From assembly GCA_019096065.1 (NCBI GenBank), contig JAGUCH010000008.1, forward strand, positions 1,927,001-1,991,000: 64,000 nt of DNA, in the 5' to 3' direction. Positions 10,290 to 27,200 of this stretch are shown one piece after another (the stretch's first letter is position 1; each line of letters begins with the position of its first letter). A model generated the notes under the pieces. That model searched no databases. It saw nothing but the letters and a program-made list of their open reading frames with translations, and had not been told where the DNA came from. This stretch comes from Paracyclopina nana. Taxonomy: Eukaryota; Arthropoda; Copepoda; Cyclopoida; Cyclopettidae. Both the position numbers and the translations under genes were made by a program.

Positions 10290-10463
10290 TCAATCAGAGC
10301 AGTAGCCAGATTCTAGGTTGGCCTGAACATTATGATGAACAGGTGCTGGAGAAGTTTCATCATCATCAAGTCTCATACAGCACACAACTAGGAGCAAAAA
10401 TAGTGCAGCTCCAAAGATGAGGTACAAAAAGTATTCAACTTCCTCCAAAGGTTCATGATCCAT
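10290..10463 (-). CDS. 57-residue single-pass membrane protein
   Basis: This short frame starts at the ATG at 10463. An acidic N-terminus (MDHEPLEEVEYF) precedes one transmembrane helix with LIFGAALFLLLVVCC (about residues 14-28) and an acidic tail ending in GYCSD. No family is recognised. It is on the same strand as the Gln-rich gene, and a donor-like CCTAG/GTAAAA follows its stop, so the two could share a transcript. TGCTTTTAG lies about 20 bases upstream of the ATG. It may belong to the virus-like element or be the first thing outside it. Confidence 0.4.
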   Translation of the reverse strand: MDHEPLEEVEYFLYLIFGAALFLLLVVCCMRLDDDETSPAPVHHNVQANLESGYCSD

Positions 10464-10503
10464 CTTTTCGCTGATGGGGATCGCTAAAAGCACAGTTCTG
10501 GAT

Positions 10504-10728
10504 TAAGGACCTGTTCACCTGCAATATTATTAGCCAAATAACGCGCGATATTTTGCTGATATATGCAAATTTCCGGTATTTGTAAAATCATTTTTGAGAT
10601 TTTGACCTCTGAATTGATCTATTGGTACCAAAAGCCATCCTACACCAAACATAAAATTCTCAGTTTCTCAGTATTTCTCTCCAATATTTTGCCAAAATAA
10701 CGGCTATAATAAGCAGGTGAACAGGCCC
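10504..10728. mobile_element. MITE-like element, family 1, copy 1
   Basis: Ends are inverted copies: GGACCTGTTCACCTGC at the left and its near-perfect complement GCAGGTGAACAGGCCC at the right. The interior is non-coding and includes TTGGTACCAAAAGCCATCCT, which recurs in a second copy at 47286-47522. Both ends also share gatattttgc-like sequence. No autonomous partner is seen in the window. Confidence 0.7.
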
Positions 10729-10739
10729 TAAATTACTCA

Positions 10740-11165
10740 GAGCTTCTTTTCAACTAAAAATCAAAATTTATTTTGACATTAATTTCCCTTCATGCCAAAT
10801 AATGTAGCTTTTTGCCAAAAAATGAACTTGTCAAACTTTAAGAGCTGATATCTTGGGAACGAAAAATTGTACATTGTTGAAAACTGATGTTTCTAGAAAG
10901 CTCATACTAAAAATTGTTTTTGACCTCAAAATTTCTAATTCTTAACTATCATGTTTTCAGATAGTTTGCAAGATTTTTCGAATGACACTTTTTAAATGAG
11001 ATTTCTCACTGCACATTTTTGAAAAAGCAATGCAAACATGTTTGGATTGAAGCTTTGGGGGAAAATGATCTTGACAAGCTTCACAAGCTAACATCTGGGG
11101 AATGAAAAGTCCTACATTTTAGCAAATTATATTTCCATGCAAAGTTTTAAGTAGTAAACTTTGGG
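10740..11165 (-). repeat. Inverted, degenerate copies of the 290-bp repeat family
   Basis: Sequences such as TTTCTAGAAAGCTCAT (near 10890) and AACTTGTCAAACTTTAAGAGC (near 10830) are reverse complements of blocks that recur in the array at 11590-13430. At least two decayed units are visible, pointing opposite to the main array, so the whole region is a large imperfect inverted arrangement. Confidence 0.55.
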
Positions 11166-11589
11166 GAGCGATATATCAGCAACGGAGCGTCTCAGCTCAC
11201 TTCTTTTTGCACTCCTGAATTCGTCTTGACAATCTCTATCACTTTTATTAGTACTCTAAGTCTCTCAGCGCATTTTCATTTACGAAGTTATGTACTGCTG
11301 AGCGCTCAGCGCTATCTCCGCTCGTAGTTGTCCGATTTTAAAACTGTTTACATCTATGGAATCCTGAGACTTAGCAGAAACTACTTTTACTTCATAGCAA
11401 AATTGATATCTCCACTTTTACACCCGCTACTTCTTAACAAAACGCTCTATGTACTACGTAGTACATAAAGCTGCGTTTCATCCGTCTATTCAATGTCAAA
11501 CTTCGAAAAATGCTCCGATTTTGGAACTATTTACAGTTTTGGAATCTAGAGACCAAGCTGAACACTTTTTATTAGTAAGTCATTTAAGC

Positions 11590-13430
11590 AACTGAGCTAG
11601 AAGTCTCCGTAAATTAAGATTTTGCGGAAACGATAGCTCCGCCCCTTTTTTGGAGCGCGAAGCCTGCTCAGATTTTTATGCCCAAAAAATGAAAACTTGG
11701 AATTTGAATAACTCGAAAACGCTTCGCATTAGCAACTTGAAATTTTGCATGCAAATAGATGTTAACATGAGCTTTCTAGAAATACAAATTGCAAAAATGT
11801 AGGTCTTTTCGTTCCCGAGATAAGAGCTTGTAAAGTTTGACAAGTTCACTTTTGGCAAAAAGCTCCACTCTATCAACTTTGGATTTTCAAAAATTGGCGG
11901 GAAAAAATCCAACTCCAAGCTCCACCCCTTTTTTTGGAGCGCGAAGCCATCTCAGATTTTTATGTCCAAAATTACTCAACTATGAATTTGAATAAAACGA
12001 AAACGTTTCGCATTAGCAACTTGAAATTTTGCATGCAAATAGATTTTTGCACGAGCTTTCTAGAAATGTAAATTGCAAAAATGTAGGTCTTTTTATTCCC
12101 AAGATATGAGCTCATAAAGTTTGACAAGTTCATTTTCGGCAAAAAGCTCCACCCACCCCTTTTTTGGAGCGAGCTCAAATATCTATGTCCAAAATTACTC
12201 CACTTTTGAATTTGAATAACTCGAAAACGTTTTGGATTAGAAACTGGAAATTTTGCACCAAAATAGATTGCAAAAAAGTAGCTCCTCCCTTTTTTGAGCG
12301 CGAAAACTAGATCATCTTTGCATTTGAAATCTTGGCGGGAAAATTCTGCTCTGATTTTGCGAAAAAGTAGCTCCTCCTTTTTTTTTGAGCGCGAAAACTA
12401 GATCATCTTTGCATTTGAAATCTTGGCGGGAAAATTCTGCTCCGATTTTGCGAAAAGTAGCTCCTCCCCTTTTTTTTTTTTTTGGAGCGCAAAGCCAGCT
12501 CTGATTTTTATGCCCAAAAATTACAACTTTGAATTTGAATAATGGCGCGAAAGTTTCAGCTCAGATTTTGCGAAAAAGTAGCTCCTCCCCTTTTTTGGAG
12601 CGCAAAGCCAGCTCAGATTTTTATGCCCAAAAAATTACAACTTTGAATTTGAATAACTCGAAAACTTTTCGCATTAGAAACTTGAAATTTTGCATGTAAA
12701 TAGATTTTTGCACGAGCTTTCTAGAAATGTAAATTGCAAAAACGTGGGTCTTTTCGTTCCCGAGATATAAGCTTGTAAAGTTTGACAAGTTCATTTTTGG
12801 CAAAAAGCTCCTCTGAATCAACTTTGGATTTTCAAAAATTGGCGGGAAAAAATCCAACTCCAAGCCCCACCCCTTTTTTGGAGCGCGAAGCCAGCTCAGA
12901 TTTTTATGTCCAAAATTACTCATCTTTGAATTTGAATAACTCGAAAACGTTTTGCATTAGAAACTGAATTTGAATAACTCGAAAACGTTTTGCATTAGAA
13001 ACTGGAAATTTTGCATCCAAGTAGATTTTTGCATTTGCTTTCTAGAAATGTAAATTGCAAAAATATAGGATGTTTCGTTTCCGATTAGCTATTAAAGTTT
13101 GGTAAGTTCATTTTTGGCAAAATGCTCCACTGAATCAACTTCGCATTTCAAAAAATGGCGCGAAAAATCTAGCTCTGAATTTGCGGAGAAAGCCCCGCCC
13201 CTTTTTTGCAAGCGCGAAGTCGGCTCAAATATCACTGTCCAAAATTACTCAACTTGGAATTTGAATTACTCGAAAACGTTTCGCATTAGAAACTTGAAAT
13301 TTTGCATCCAAGTAGATTTTTGCATTTGCTTTCTAGAAATGTAAATTGCAACAGTGTACCATTTTCCGTTCCCGAGATATAAGCTTGTGAAGTTTGACAA
13401 GTTCACGAATTCTGTCAAAGTGACTCATTT
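11590..13430 (+). repeat. Diverged tandem array of about 290-bp units
   Basis: The blocks AATTTGAATAACTCGAAAAC, GCTTTCTAGAAAT, GACAAGTTCA and TTTTTTGGAGCGCGAAG recur in the same order. GCTTTCTAG occurs at 11771, 12055, 12715, 13037 and 13328, giving spacings of 284, 660, 322 and 291; the double gap holds partial units of the TTTGGAGCG...GAAAA part. Minus-strand frames of 68-100 codons recur through the units, but they only mirror the repeats and lack gene features. Confidence 0.7.
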
Positions 13431-14538
13431 TCAGCTTTTATCTTTACTCTCTCAAAGGGGTGGAGCACTAGCTTTTTCCGCAAAATCAGATCTGGATTTT
13501 TGCCCGCAATTTTTGAAACATAAACTCAATTACTCATAATTTGAGAAATAAGGTAGAGTTTGTATTTTCACGTCATTTTTACCAAACGTGAATTTGCTTT
13601 TTCTCCTTTCCATAAGGCGTTCGACATGCATTATCGTAAGGAATTTGGGGGTGCATGAACGAGATATAGAGCACTTTTGAATTTTCCCCCAGTATTTCCT
13701 ACTACGAAAAACAAAATGAAATATGACCTACTCTTTAAAAAAATCGATTTTGATAGCTTTCTCTGGGAAAAACCTTCTGTATTTTTCGAATTTCACCTAT
13801 TTCCTACAAGCTTTTGCCAAAAATGAACAAGTTAAACTTGACAAGCTCGGCCCAATTTGCTACCGTAGCTATAGTGGTTCATGAGCAATCATAAAAATAA
13901 AATGAAATATGGCCTACCTATATGACAGATGAATTTAGAGGTTTGTTGTTAGGTGAGTAGAGGTAACTTTCTCCTTGAGTTGATATGATAAACTGTGAGT
14001 GCAAAATAGTATGCAAGCTTTTTATAGGTGAAGGCTTAGCTATTTTGGAGCCAAAATATTGATGAACAATGGGCAGCATTCTTATGCTGCAGTTGGAGTT
14101 TCTAATTTTGGAGGGAAAATTCACGCGGTCAATTTTGGAGCCAATTTGTCATCTTGTGCTAATTAGTGAATTATTCCAGCACAGATGCTTAAACAAACAT
14201 TGGTCAACTTTGACAGTCTCTTTGATAGGTGGTCTCAAATTACATATATGTATATGGTGTGTGAAATTTAGCTATGATGACTGAGAATGTAAATGGATCT
14301 CCCATTTACAAATTATTCATCAAAAATTGTGACAGTGAGATTTTGCAGAATTCAGAGCTCTGAATGTCAGCTTTTAATTTATGATCACATGTCTCCCACG
14401 ATCTCTGTTGTTTTCCCTTTATGCACCTAATTAATGTCATTTTTAGCAACTCAGACTTTTTATTCATAATATAGGCAAAAACTAGCAACTTTCTTTGGAA
14501 TACAAATATTTATGCTTTTATTTGATATAATTTTCATT
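13431..14538. other. AT-rich intergenic DNA without recognisable gene
   Basis: The segment near 13600-13690 (CTCCTTTCCATAAGGCG..., AAGGAATTTGGGGGTGCATGA) resembles the end of the dispersed repeat found at 29300-29552 and 31925-32145, so part of this is probably another decayed copy. Short frames near 13918-14284 show no features. Confidence 0.4.
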
Positions 14539-15120
14539 TTATTCAAGGCAACATACACAATGATTGTGGATAATAATTTTCAGAGCTTTGTGGCAAAATT
14601 TGAAGGTTCCAGCCATTACACCATTTTCTTCATATTCTTGTGTGTACAATTTTGAGTTGTGTGTCAAATAGATGCTTGTTGCAACTATTGTAGGGACTTT
14701 CAAGTTGAGTTCAAGCCAGCCTATGTATAGCTCTGGTAGGATAAATGAATTAGCTATGGTGAATTTGTCAGCCATGGAGAAGACTTCTTCAATATTCATT
14801 TTCCTCAAGAATTCATCTTCAATCAGCCACTCCACATCTGTTCTGAATGAACCAAAGCTATCATTCACTCTGAAGGAAATTAGTGATTCTTCTCTTCTAG
14901 TCCAATTGACAAATCTGGAATGAGTACTCTTTGGATTGGTCAGCCATTCAATTCTTCTTATGAACCAGTCACTCTCCAGTATTTCTTCAATTTCCTCAAA
15001 ACTCTCAACAGGTTTCAGATGAGTGTTGATGACTTTGAGGCAGAGGCATTGGAGACACCTGGGTCCTCTAGTGCTTAGGTCTCGAAGAGTTAACCTAGGC
15101 TTCTTATTTTTGGGGTACAT
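14539..15120 (-). CDS. Hypothetical protein, 193 residues
   Basis: A single long frame begins at an ATG at 15120. It is rich in Glu, Leu and aromatic residues, contains CLQCLC near residues 22-27, and has a helical middle (VEWLIEDEFLRKMNIEEVF) followed by MADKFTIANSFILPELY, which loosely recalls the end of a BTB fold; that likeness is weak. The tail has several Cys (HNHCVCCLE). No intron signals are needed. It is surrounded by repeats and faces the small plus-strand gene at 15287 head-to-head (166 bp). It could be a transposon-related remnant or a lineage-specific gene. I do not recognise it. Confidence 0.35.
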   Translation of the reverse strand: MYPKNKKPRLTLRDLSTRGPRCLQCLCLKVINTHLKPVESFEEIEEILESDWFIRRIEWLTNPKSTHSRFVNWTRREESLISFRVNDSFGSFRTDVEWLIEDEFLRKMNIEEVFSMADKFTIANSFILPELYIGWLELNLKVPTIVATSIYLTHNSKLYTQEYEENGVMAGTFKFCHKALKIIIHNHCVCCLE

Positions 15121-15286
15121 GCTGCTATCCTTGTACTTGTCTTAATGGTCAACAGATCAGAAATGTTGCTGATGACTGCTATCACATTGAGCAGATGAAA
15201 TGCGCGCGTAAAATGAGGTGATTGGTGTCATATCATTTTGCGGTGATGCTAGCATTATATCTAGAGCAATTGGGAGAAGAACAACA

Positions 15287-15627
15287 ATGTCTGGAATTAC
15301 CCTACATGATATCCTGGAGATCATAAAATATGATAGTTCTGGTTGCATGAAAGCAGAAGTGAAAAGTCTTCTCAGCTCTTTGACAACCAATGCTGCGGAC
15401 AACCTTTGTGTTGTATGCAAATGTCTCATGGAAATTGAAGACCAAGTAAAGGTAAGCATTTTAATCAATGTGCTGTAATCAATGTGATTACTTGCTAATA
15501 TTTATTTTAACATTTTTAGAGTGCAAGTGGTGCATCTATCACCATCCAATTGAAGAGTGATTCATTTGTCAGCAATGGTGACATTGTCCACACACTACCA
15601 CTACCAAATAGCAGTCAAGACACATGA
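15287..15627 (+). CDS. Hypothetical 90-residue protein, two exons
   Basis: Exon 1 (15287-15451) and exon 2 (15520-15627) join in phase across a 68-bp GTAAGC...TTTTTAG intron. The product has a helical N-terminal half with CVVCKC near residues 41-46, then a short Ser/Thr-rich tail. AATAAA follows near 15706. The intron ends, the in-frame stop and the poly-A signal together make this more than a chance frame, but no family is recognised. It is head-to-head with the gene at 14539-15120. Confidence 0.4.
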
Positions 15628-16544
15628 GGAGAAGAAAGCAGCCCCATTTTTGAATGCTTCAGGAATATGTCAGAACATGAACTCTTTGCATAATCATGTT
15701 GAACAATAAAACATTTTGACTTTTCATTGTGTTGGTCAATTCAGGGAGGTACCAGGCATGAAAATTGTACACTTTCAAATCATCAACATGTCCATCAAAA
15801 GAGCCAAAATCAGAATTATTTCTGTATCAGTGATGGTGGTTTCACTTTCATTGTGTCTCATCCATTTGCTTTCCAACTACTATGACAGAGAGTAATGTAT
15901 TAAAAAAGACTTCACTGGGACACAAATCACCTCAATTATGTGAAGTTGCAGCGTTACCAGATGTTTCATCAGGGTTTACTACAATGAGCCCTTCAAGGTC
16001 TATTAAGCAAAGCAAAACGCCAGAATTGCTAGAAATGCAAACTACTAGTAGTTATGTACTATTCCGGTACCGTCACAGTATTTTCTATGACAGCATGTCT
16101 TGGTAGATCCTATCCTGGCTTCCCTCCTTATGAGATCTAAGGACTCTCGAGTCTAAACCATTAAATAAGGAGATAAATTAGCGGTAACCTTAACTTCGGT
16201 TTAGCTGTGCTGCGAGATCGCAAATGAACCAAGCGCTGCTTAAAAGTTTGCAGCCACCAAAACTTTGCTATAACCTCACTTTGATTACTGATGTTGCTTT
16301 TTTGTGCTAAGTAGCATAACCTGGTTTAACAGACCCAGCGCGTACCTTGTATTAATTCGGATTTGATTTTTCAATTTTCGGCCCAAACCCATTGTCACCA
16401 TGTGGTTTGATGGCACGTCAAGTTTGGCGGCCCCCAGGATGCTCTGAGGTGGTCCAATGGGGCCTGCCCTTTTCAGCTGATTGAAACAAGGCAGATCTTT
16501 GAGGGGGCGTGGCTGGAGAAGTGGAGGGGGCAGCCAAATCAACG
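15628..16544. other. Intergenic, no gene seen
   Basis: Apart from the likely poly-A signal of the preceding small gene, I see no conserved frame here. Short frames near 15882 and 16285 are low-complexity or featureless. Confidence 0.4.
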
Positions 16545-17795
16545 GGCGGCCGTATTTGGATCGACTAGAACAAATACTGTCCCTGGATAGACTGAAACAG
16601 ATAGTACATCCCTTGATCGACTATGCACACTAGGCCAGGGAGGCTTCATTTTGTCCGTTTTGGCCAAAATCGGAAATCAATTTTTTTCAACTTTTTTTGC
16701 TTTAACACTTAGTTTATGGTCCAACTAATCCAAATTCACTCAGCAGAGACATATGAGCTCAGTTCAGCTGATCATAAATGCCTGATTTTGAGATCAAGTC
16801 AAAACTTAGAAAAAAGGAGCAAAAAAGTATGGCAAAGAAAATGGTGACAAACAACCTGTTTAAGCTGGACACCTATAAAAATTTGTATTTCAGTATGATT
16901 TTTGATCTTACTGAAATTATTCAAGCATTTGCAGTTGATTTTGCCTGATAGTAAATGCCCCAAAATTGGCCTAAAAAAAGCTGTTCACTTTCTTGAACAA
17001 AATTAAAACAAAATATGCTGTACTTTCTTGGATCAGCATGGATCACCGAAATTCATGGCTTATGAGTCTCACTGACACTCAAATACTTGATTCCAGTTGA
17101 ATTTAGCTGCTACATTTTGCAACCTTGGAAGTTTTGGGAGGCCAAAAAGTCAAATTTTGCTATTATTTTGGAGCGCCATTGTAGCAGCTTCTATTTGACG
17201 GAAAAATCAAACCGGACGAAATAAAGCGTCACTGGCCCTGTGTGCTATGGGAACACTCTGTCCTTGGATCGACAAGACGGTACAGATCGACAATTATGAC
17301 AAGGAAGGACCTAGGTCTACTAGAACGAACTGTGCTTGGATAGACTGGCAGAACCTGCATCAAAAAACGGATCGTCCTTGGATCGACTGTTGGAACGAAC
17401 AGTCCCTGAATAGACTAGAGCCAACCTTGTATCACTGGGGAATAATTCCTACCAAGAATTTTTTCTTTTACCAAATTGCAAGACTTTCAAAGTTGGACTT
17501 AGGGGACCAAGACTTAAGGGCGCAGAAACTATTACGTCAGTCTAGTCGATCCTAGGACATTTATTATTGTTGTTTCTAGGACTGTGAGTTCTCTTAGTCT
17601 ATCCGAGGACTGTTTGTCGATTCTATCCAGGTAATGTTTGCATTTATTGACTAACCAATTACAGTCGGTCCTGGTCTATCTAAGGACTGTGTGTTCCCGT
17701 TGTCGATCCAAGGATGATTAGTTTTGTCGATCCAAGTCCGGTTCGTCGCAGTATATCCAAAGACGATCTTTGTCGATCCAATGGTAGGAGTCCTG
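16545..17795. mobile_element. Inverted element of TTGGATCGAC sub-repeats, copy 1
   Basis: The left arm contains repeated CTTGGATCGACAAGAC-like units spaced 30-45 bp apart. The right arm (17530-17795) carries the complementary TGTCGATCCAAGGA-like units, ending in GGTAGGAGTCC at about 17792. The left edge GGCGGCCGTATTTGGATCG matches an internal point of the second copy at 46939-47977, so this copy looks left-truncated. The arms are interrupted by the 619-bp insertion at 16626-17244. No coding capacity is evident. Confidence 0.65.
16626..17244. mobile_element. Nested non-autonomous DNA transposon with 5-bp target duplication
   Basis: Termini are CACACTAGGCCAGGGAGGCTT and the complement of CACACAGGGCCAGTGACGCTT, followed inward by matching ATTT.GTCCG. 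CTATG flanks both sides (16621-16625 and 17245-17249). The uninterrupted version, GATCGACTATGAGAAC, exists in the related copy near 47058-47073, so the empty site is visible. The 619-bp interior has no long frame. TIRs starting CACAC with a 5-bp duplication do not let me name a superfamily. Confidence 0.75.
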
Positions 17796-18532
17796 AGGGA
17801 TAATTTCAGCTTACAGAAATCTTTTCTCTTTATTTTTTCTTAGCAAAATGTACACACGAGCGTGTCTGCTGTTGTGACAGATGATTATTATTATGTTTTT
17901 GACTAACAAACAGAATAACATTGAATATTTTTTAAATTTTCTGACAGAGTAATCTGACTTTTTCGCATGAATCAAGGAGGAGAACAGGGTATTGAAGTGA
18001 GCGTGGGCCCGCAAAAAAAGCATGTTTGAAAAATCATCGATTATTGCTTCTAACATTGGATGATGCACCTAAATATTGTTGGAACAATAAACAGACCCGT
18101 ACATAATAATACAATTAATGCACCGATACCGAAGAACTAATCAAAATCACAGCAATCAAATGTCGAACTAAAAGCAGCCAGGAAAGGTTTTCTATCATCT
18201 TCTTCTTCCGCATACATTGTATCATTTTTTGCGTTCAGCTGTCGCAGAAGTAATTATAGGTTTATATGATTTTTGGTTTCGCAAATGTGATATGAATTCG
18301 CCTCCAATTCTCTGCATACGAGCCGTATCATTTTTAGCTTCTGTTTTTCTACATCACAGACAAGTGCTCAGCTTCTATATATATAGTATATGTATGCATA
18401 CATCGTGTATATATATACGCGCATATACCTTACTAAGTTTTCGATATAGCTGTGTATAGTAAATATCATGCAACATTTATAATATGCCTATATGAATTAT
18501 TTTTTTACTATGTACACCTGGCCGTTTTCTCA
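17796..18532. other. Downstream flank of the SIK gene
   Basis: AT-rich DNA with a TA-dinucleotide-rich run near 18375-18430. It probably contains the SIK 3' untranslated region on the minus strand. No other gene is seen. Confidence 0.45.
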
Positions 18533-23596
<5,064 letters not shown>

Positions 23597-23744
23597 CTAC
23601 CTTGTCAAGTGGACCACTCAATGTCAATGCGAGGCCGTGCCGTCCTTGTTTTCCTCCCATAGTGCGCGCACATTGAGAAAGCTAGCGTTAGGCTATGCAT
23701 CGACCCCGCATGCCTCACTACAACTAGCTGCCATAGAACGCGGC

Positions 23745-23775
23745 TGACGTAAATGGTGACGTCAACTTGACGTCA
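23745..23775. promoter_or_regulatory. Cluster of three CREs upstream of SIK
   Basis: TGACGTAA at 23745-23752, TGACGTCA at 23757-23764 and TGACGTCA at 23768-23775 occur within 31 bp, about 320-350 bp upstream of the SIK ATG. SIK proteins repress CREB/CRTC, and mammalian SIK1 is itself CREB-induced, so this suggests a feedback circuit. Confidence 0.6.
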
Positions 23776-24267
23776 CGTTCCCTTTACACCAGCAAAAAAA
23801 CAACGAAGCTTGCTGGGCTCGACTAGCATAAGCTTCTTTTTGTCTTCATAAGCCTGCGATGCGGCGTGAGTCACCGATTTGCAAAATCTTCATCCGTTCA
23901 GCTCAAATATTCGCGAATTCACCCGAATCGATTTCTCTCTCGCATCATCGAATATCATCGATTTCCGTTCCATCAGATCATTAACTTATGATCCGCATTC
24001 GATATCATTGACCCAATTTACCACTTTTTGTTTGGGCTTCCAAATGAAAGACAAATTAACCGCATTGCAATGAAGAATCGTTGTTGCGACGTGGAAAATA
24101 AATGCTATCTTATCAGCGCTGCCGCAATTAAGGTCAAGTCCAAAATTAGGCGCAACGTGGGTTCAATGAGCAAATATAGATAGATGTGCACGTGCAATTA
24201 CGATCTATTTTTGATCGGCAAAACTGCAAATGCGGCCAATCATTATTATGCGGCAGCGTGAGAGGCG

Positions 24268-27200
24268 CTAGATGAGCATTTTTTGGTTATGGTGGATGTC
24301 GGGGAAAAAGTTGGACGGACTGGGCGTGTTGCCGGGCGTCCTCTCCTCCTCTTCCACAGCCTCCAAAGTCATCATGTGAGGCCGGCCTCTGTTGGCATGA
24401 TGGAGGGGCTCGACGACGGTTGCCTCAAAGTCCAAATCATCATCGACGGACAAATGGCCCGGCCTTGACCTTGGCCTTCTCAACTGGGAGCCTGCCGCCC
24501 GCTCTTGCCTCACGTGGTCGCAGTGAGGACAGCAATTTTCCTCGGGCTCAAATTCTTGGGCCGGAATGCCGGCATCTCTCGGCGACTTTTTGCACTGGCT
24601 CGCAACGCTTGCCTGCTGGTGCAGGTCTGCAAATTGATAGAGGGCGTCCAGGATTGCAGCCTGCGGAACATTACCAAGATCAACTCACCCGAGTCTGGCA
24701 TTTTCATGAGCACCTTCTGCACCCGTTGCTCAATTTCGTTGAACAAATAGACATCGTTGTCCACGTAGAGCCGGTCATATTGGAGCAAACAGCGCGCTCC
24801 ATTTTGCCTGGACTTGACCAGGCGGGCAAACTTGAGGAGTTCGTCGCGTTGCTTGCGCACTTTCCTCGAGTAGTCCTCGGTGATGTAAATGTTGGTGCCT
24901 CGGAGCAGGGGACTCTTTCGCAAAATGTCCTCCTTATCCTTGAAGAGGTGAAAGGTCACGAGAATGGGCGTCAGGCCTCTGAATGAAGGCCCATTCCACA
25001 GCCGGACCACCTTAGTTAATATCATTTCCCGACGGACCTGCAAAGCCCAACAAATGGCTTCATTATTTCAACCAGCCAACAAAGCAAGGCATCTTTGCTC
25101 ATTATTGATGAAAATCCGGGCAGGAAAAAAACTTGGCGTAGAATGCTTGACCCAGAAACCTGGATACGGCTTGCTTTAGTGGTTTCTACCAAAACTTGAC
25201 GGAGAACCGCGCGGCGATTAACTCGTTTTGCTTCTTTGACGAAAAATCAAAAAAATCTACGAGCTACGCTTGACGGTGAATTGCAGCCGCGAACACCCTT
25301 AGTTGTACTACTCCCGAAGATAAAATAGAATCTGTTGTACAGTACCTGACCGGTTGTCGCTGCAGAGTACAAGCTAAGGCGGTCTCATATCGCATTTTAG
25401 TTTAACCAAAACTGATTCTGGTTAGACTAACTGACTTTAGTCCGGACAAAAGTCAGCATTCTTGAAGTGTTGAGTTTACCCAAAATCAGTTTGGTTTAAC
25501 TAATATTAGTTTTGGTTAGACCAAACTGCGATATGAGAACGCCCTTACACGGTTTGCTTTACTCCCGCAAATCAGTAATGTACTCTTGACCGTGAATCAT
25601 GGCGGTGAACGCGGTTAGCTTCATATTCAGGGTGCGAACCCAAAATTGAGTTCAAGCTCCCTGTTTTGCTATATAGCAAACATTGAACATTGAAAGTGGC
25701 TCAAATCAACTTTAGCCATAAAATCAGCAAACATAAATTGTTTTTTTCAGCCTAAGAAGCTAATCCTAACTTTTGATAAAAAATTATCTGGCTTTCGGTG
25801 CATAGTGATGAGATATTTTAATAAGGCCAAATAAGGCCAAATGTGATTTTTGGATCTGCAGGCTGCAGTTCACTTGACGGCGAGTAGCGGCGTAGGACAC
25901 GGTTTGAAAATTAATGAGTTAGTTGCTAAGAATGACCGTAAATTATGAGGCGGAGAACACCATTTGATGAGCTCCAATGTATGAAAACTTCACGGCGTTG
26001 TCCTAAAGGTGAATAGCTGCAGAAAACACGGTTTGCATAAGCTCCGGCTCCAGAAAACTTGTCGGTGAATTTCAGCAGAGAACACCCGTTCATCAAAAAT
26101 ATCCATCGAACGTTTGGCAATGAATTGGGCCGGAGTACACTGTAAGTTTCATTGTCGCAAACAAAAAAAATGGTGAAGAAAACTTGACCGTGGCCTACAG
26201 TGGAGAACAACGCGGTTGGAATCACTCCCGAAAATAATGGGGCGGGAAGTTTAGCGTTTAACTGGTTATTACAGCTGTAACTCATGGCTGCACTGGTACG
26301 TGTGGCATGCATGCTTCATCGCCAATCTTTGCGATTCGTGATTCACTTCCGTAAATCAAAAATTGCAGCAAAAGTCATGGCTCGTGGAAGAGAACACGGA
26401 TAGCTTCCCTCTCGCAAATCAAAAATTGGCCGTTAATCACGGCGAAGAACACCGTTTGCTTCAAACCCGCAAATTGAGCTTGACAACTGAATGTGACAAT
26501 TTTGGTAGCCTTCGAATGATTTCTTATGCTACGAAAGTTAATGGAGAAAAACGGCCATTGCTATCGAAGAAAAGGCATAGGTTCGCATAAGTGAAATAGG
26601 TCAAAAAACTAACTGTCAGCTTGGCTGTGCCAAGTTCAAAAGCCCGTGAAGGATATTTGGCTCACCTGCAGCTTTGTGGAGATGACGGATTTAATTAGCC
26701 TCTCCGTTTGGTCGGGATCTTCTTCTTGACTTTGCTGAGGAATGCCATAGAAGACGAGGTTGTTTTTTCTTGACTTGTCCACTTCGTAGAGCCTTTCTTG
26801 CATGTCGTCGTACATCCCATCCAACTCATCGAGCCTCAGACTGAGCTTTTGCAAAGCACTCACCACTTTCTCTGACTGACTACGTAACTCGTGGCCAAGA
26901 ATCCGTCTGTCTTCCATGGACCTCACCTCCAAATCTTGCCTCATTTGCAGGGCCTTGTCAGATGCCAGGGCCACCATGCTTTCCAGCCTTAATTGGCTGG
27001 AATTAACCTGAAAGAAGAAGACAATTGATCCTCCGCTTATGACGTCATCACAAAGTTTCTCGTGAAGAATCTTTACACACGGATCAACGCATCCAAAATC
27101 CCAATACGTCATTGTGTTAACGCAAAATGAAAAGAAAGGAATGTAGCGAGCATAACAAGCTCATCAGGGTACCAAGGGTAGCACAGAATAAAGAACTCCT

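Larger units (their letters stand above)
1..10463. mobile_element. Polinton/Maverick- or adintovirus-like element, left side cut by window
   Basis: Nine adjacent genes form a virus-like gene set: family B DNA polymerase, packaging ATPase, probable capsid protein, RING/CCHC protein, C2H2 protein, small basic protein, two small membrane proteins and a Gln-rich protein. Polymerase plus A32-like ATPase plus a capsid-like protein is the signature of Polintons and adintoviruses. Four genes on the minus strand (polymerase, RING, ATPase, basic protein) are packed with gaps of 26, 83 and 27 bp. All frames are open, so the copy is either young or maintained. I found no retroviral-type integrase, no cysteine protease and no terminal inverted repeats; these may lie left of base 1. 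The right limit is set only by the last recognisable gene and could extend into the repeats that follow. Confidence 0.8.

Noticed and set aside
11676-12923. Recurring minus-strand frames (about 80 codons with FLPK.NLSNF)
   Set aside because: They recur because the DNA repeats recur; differences between units include stops and indels and show no protein-level constraint.
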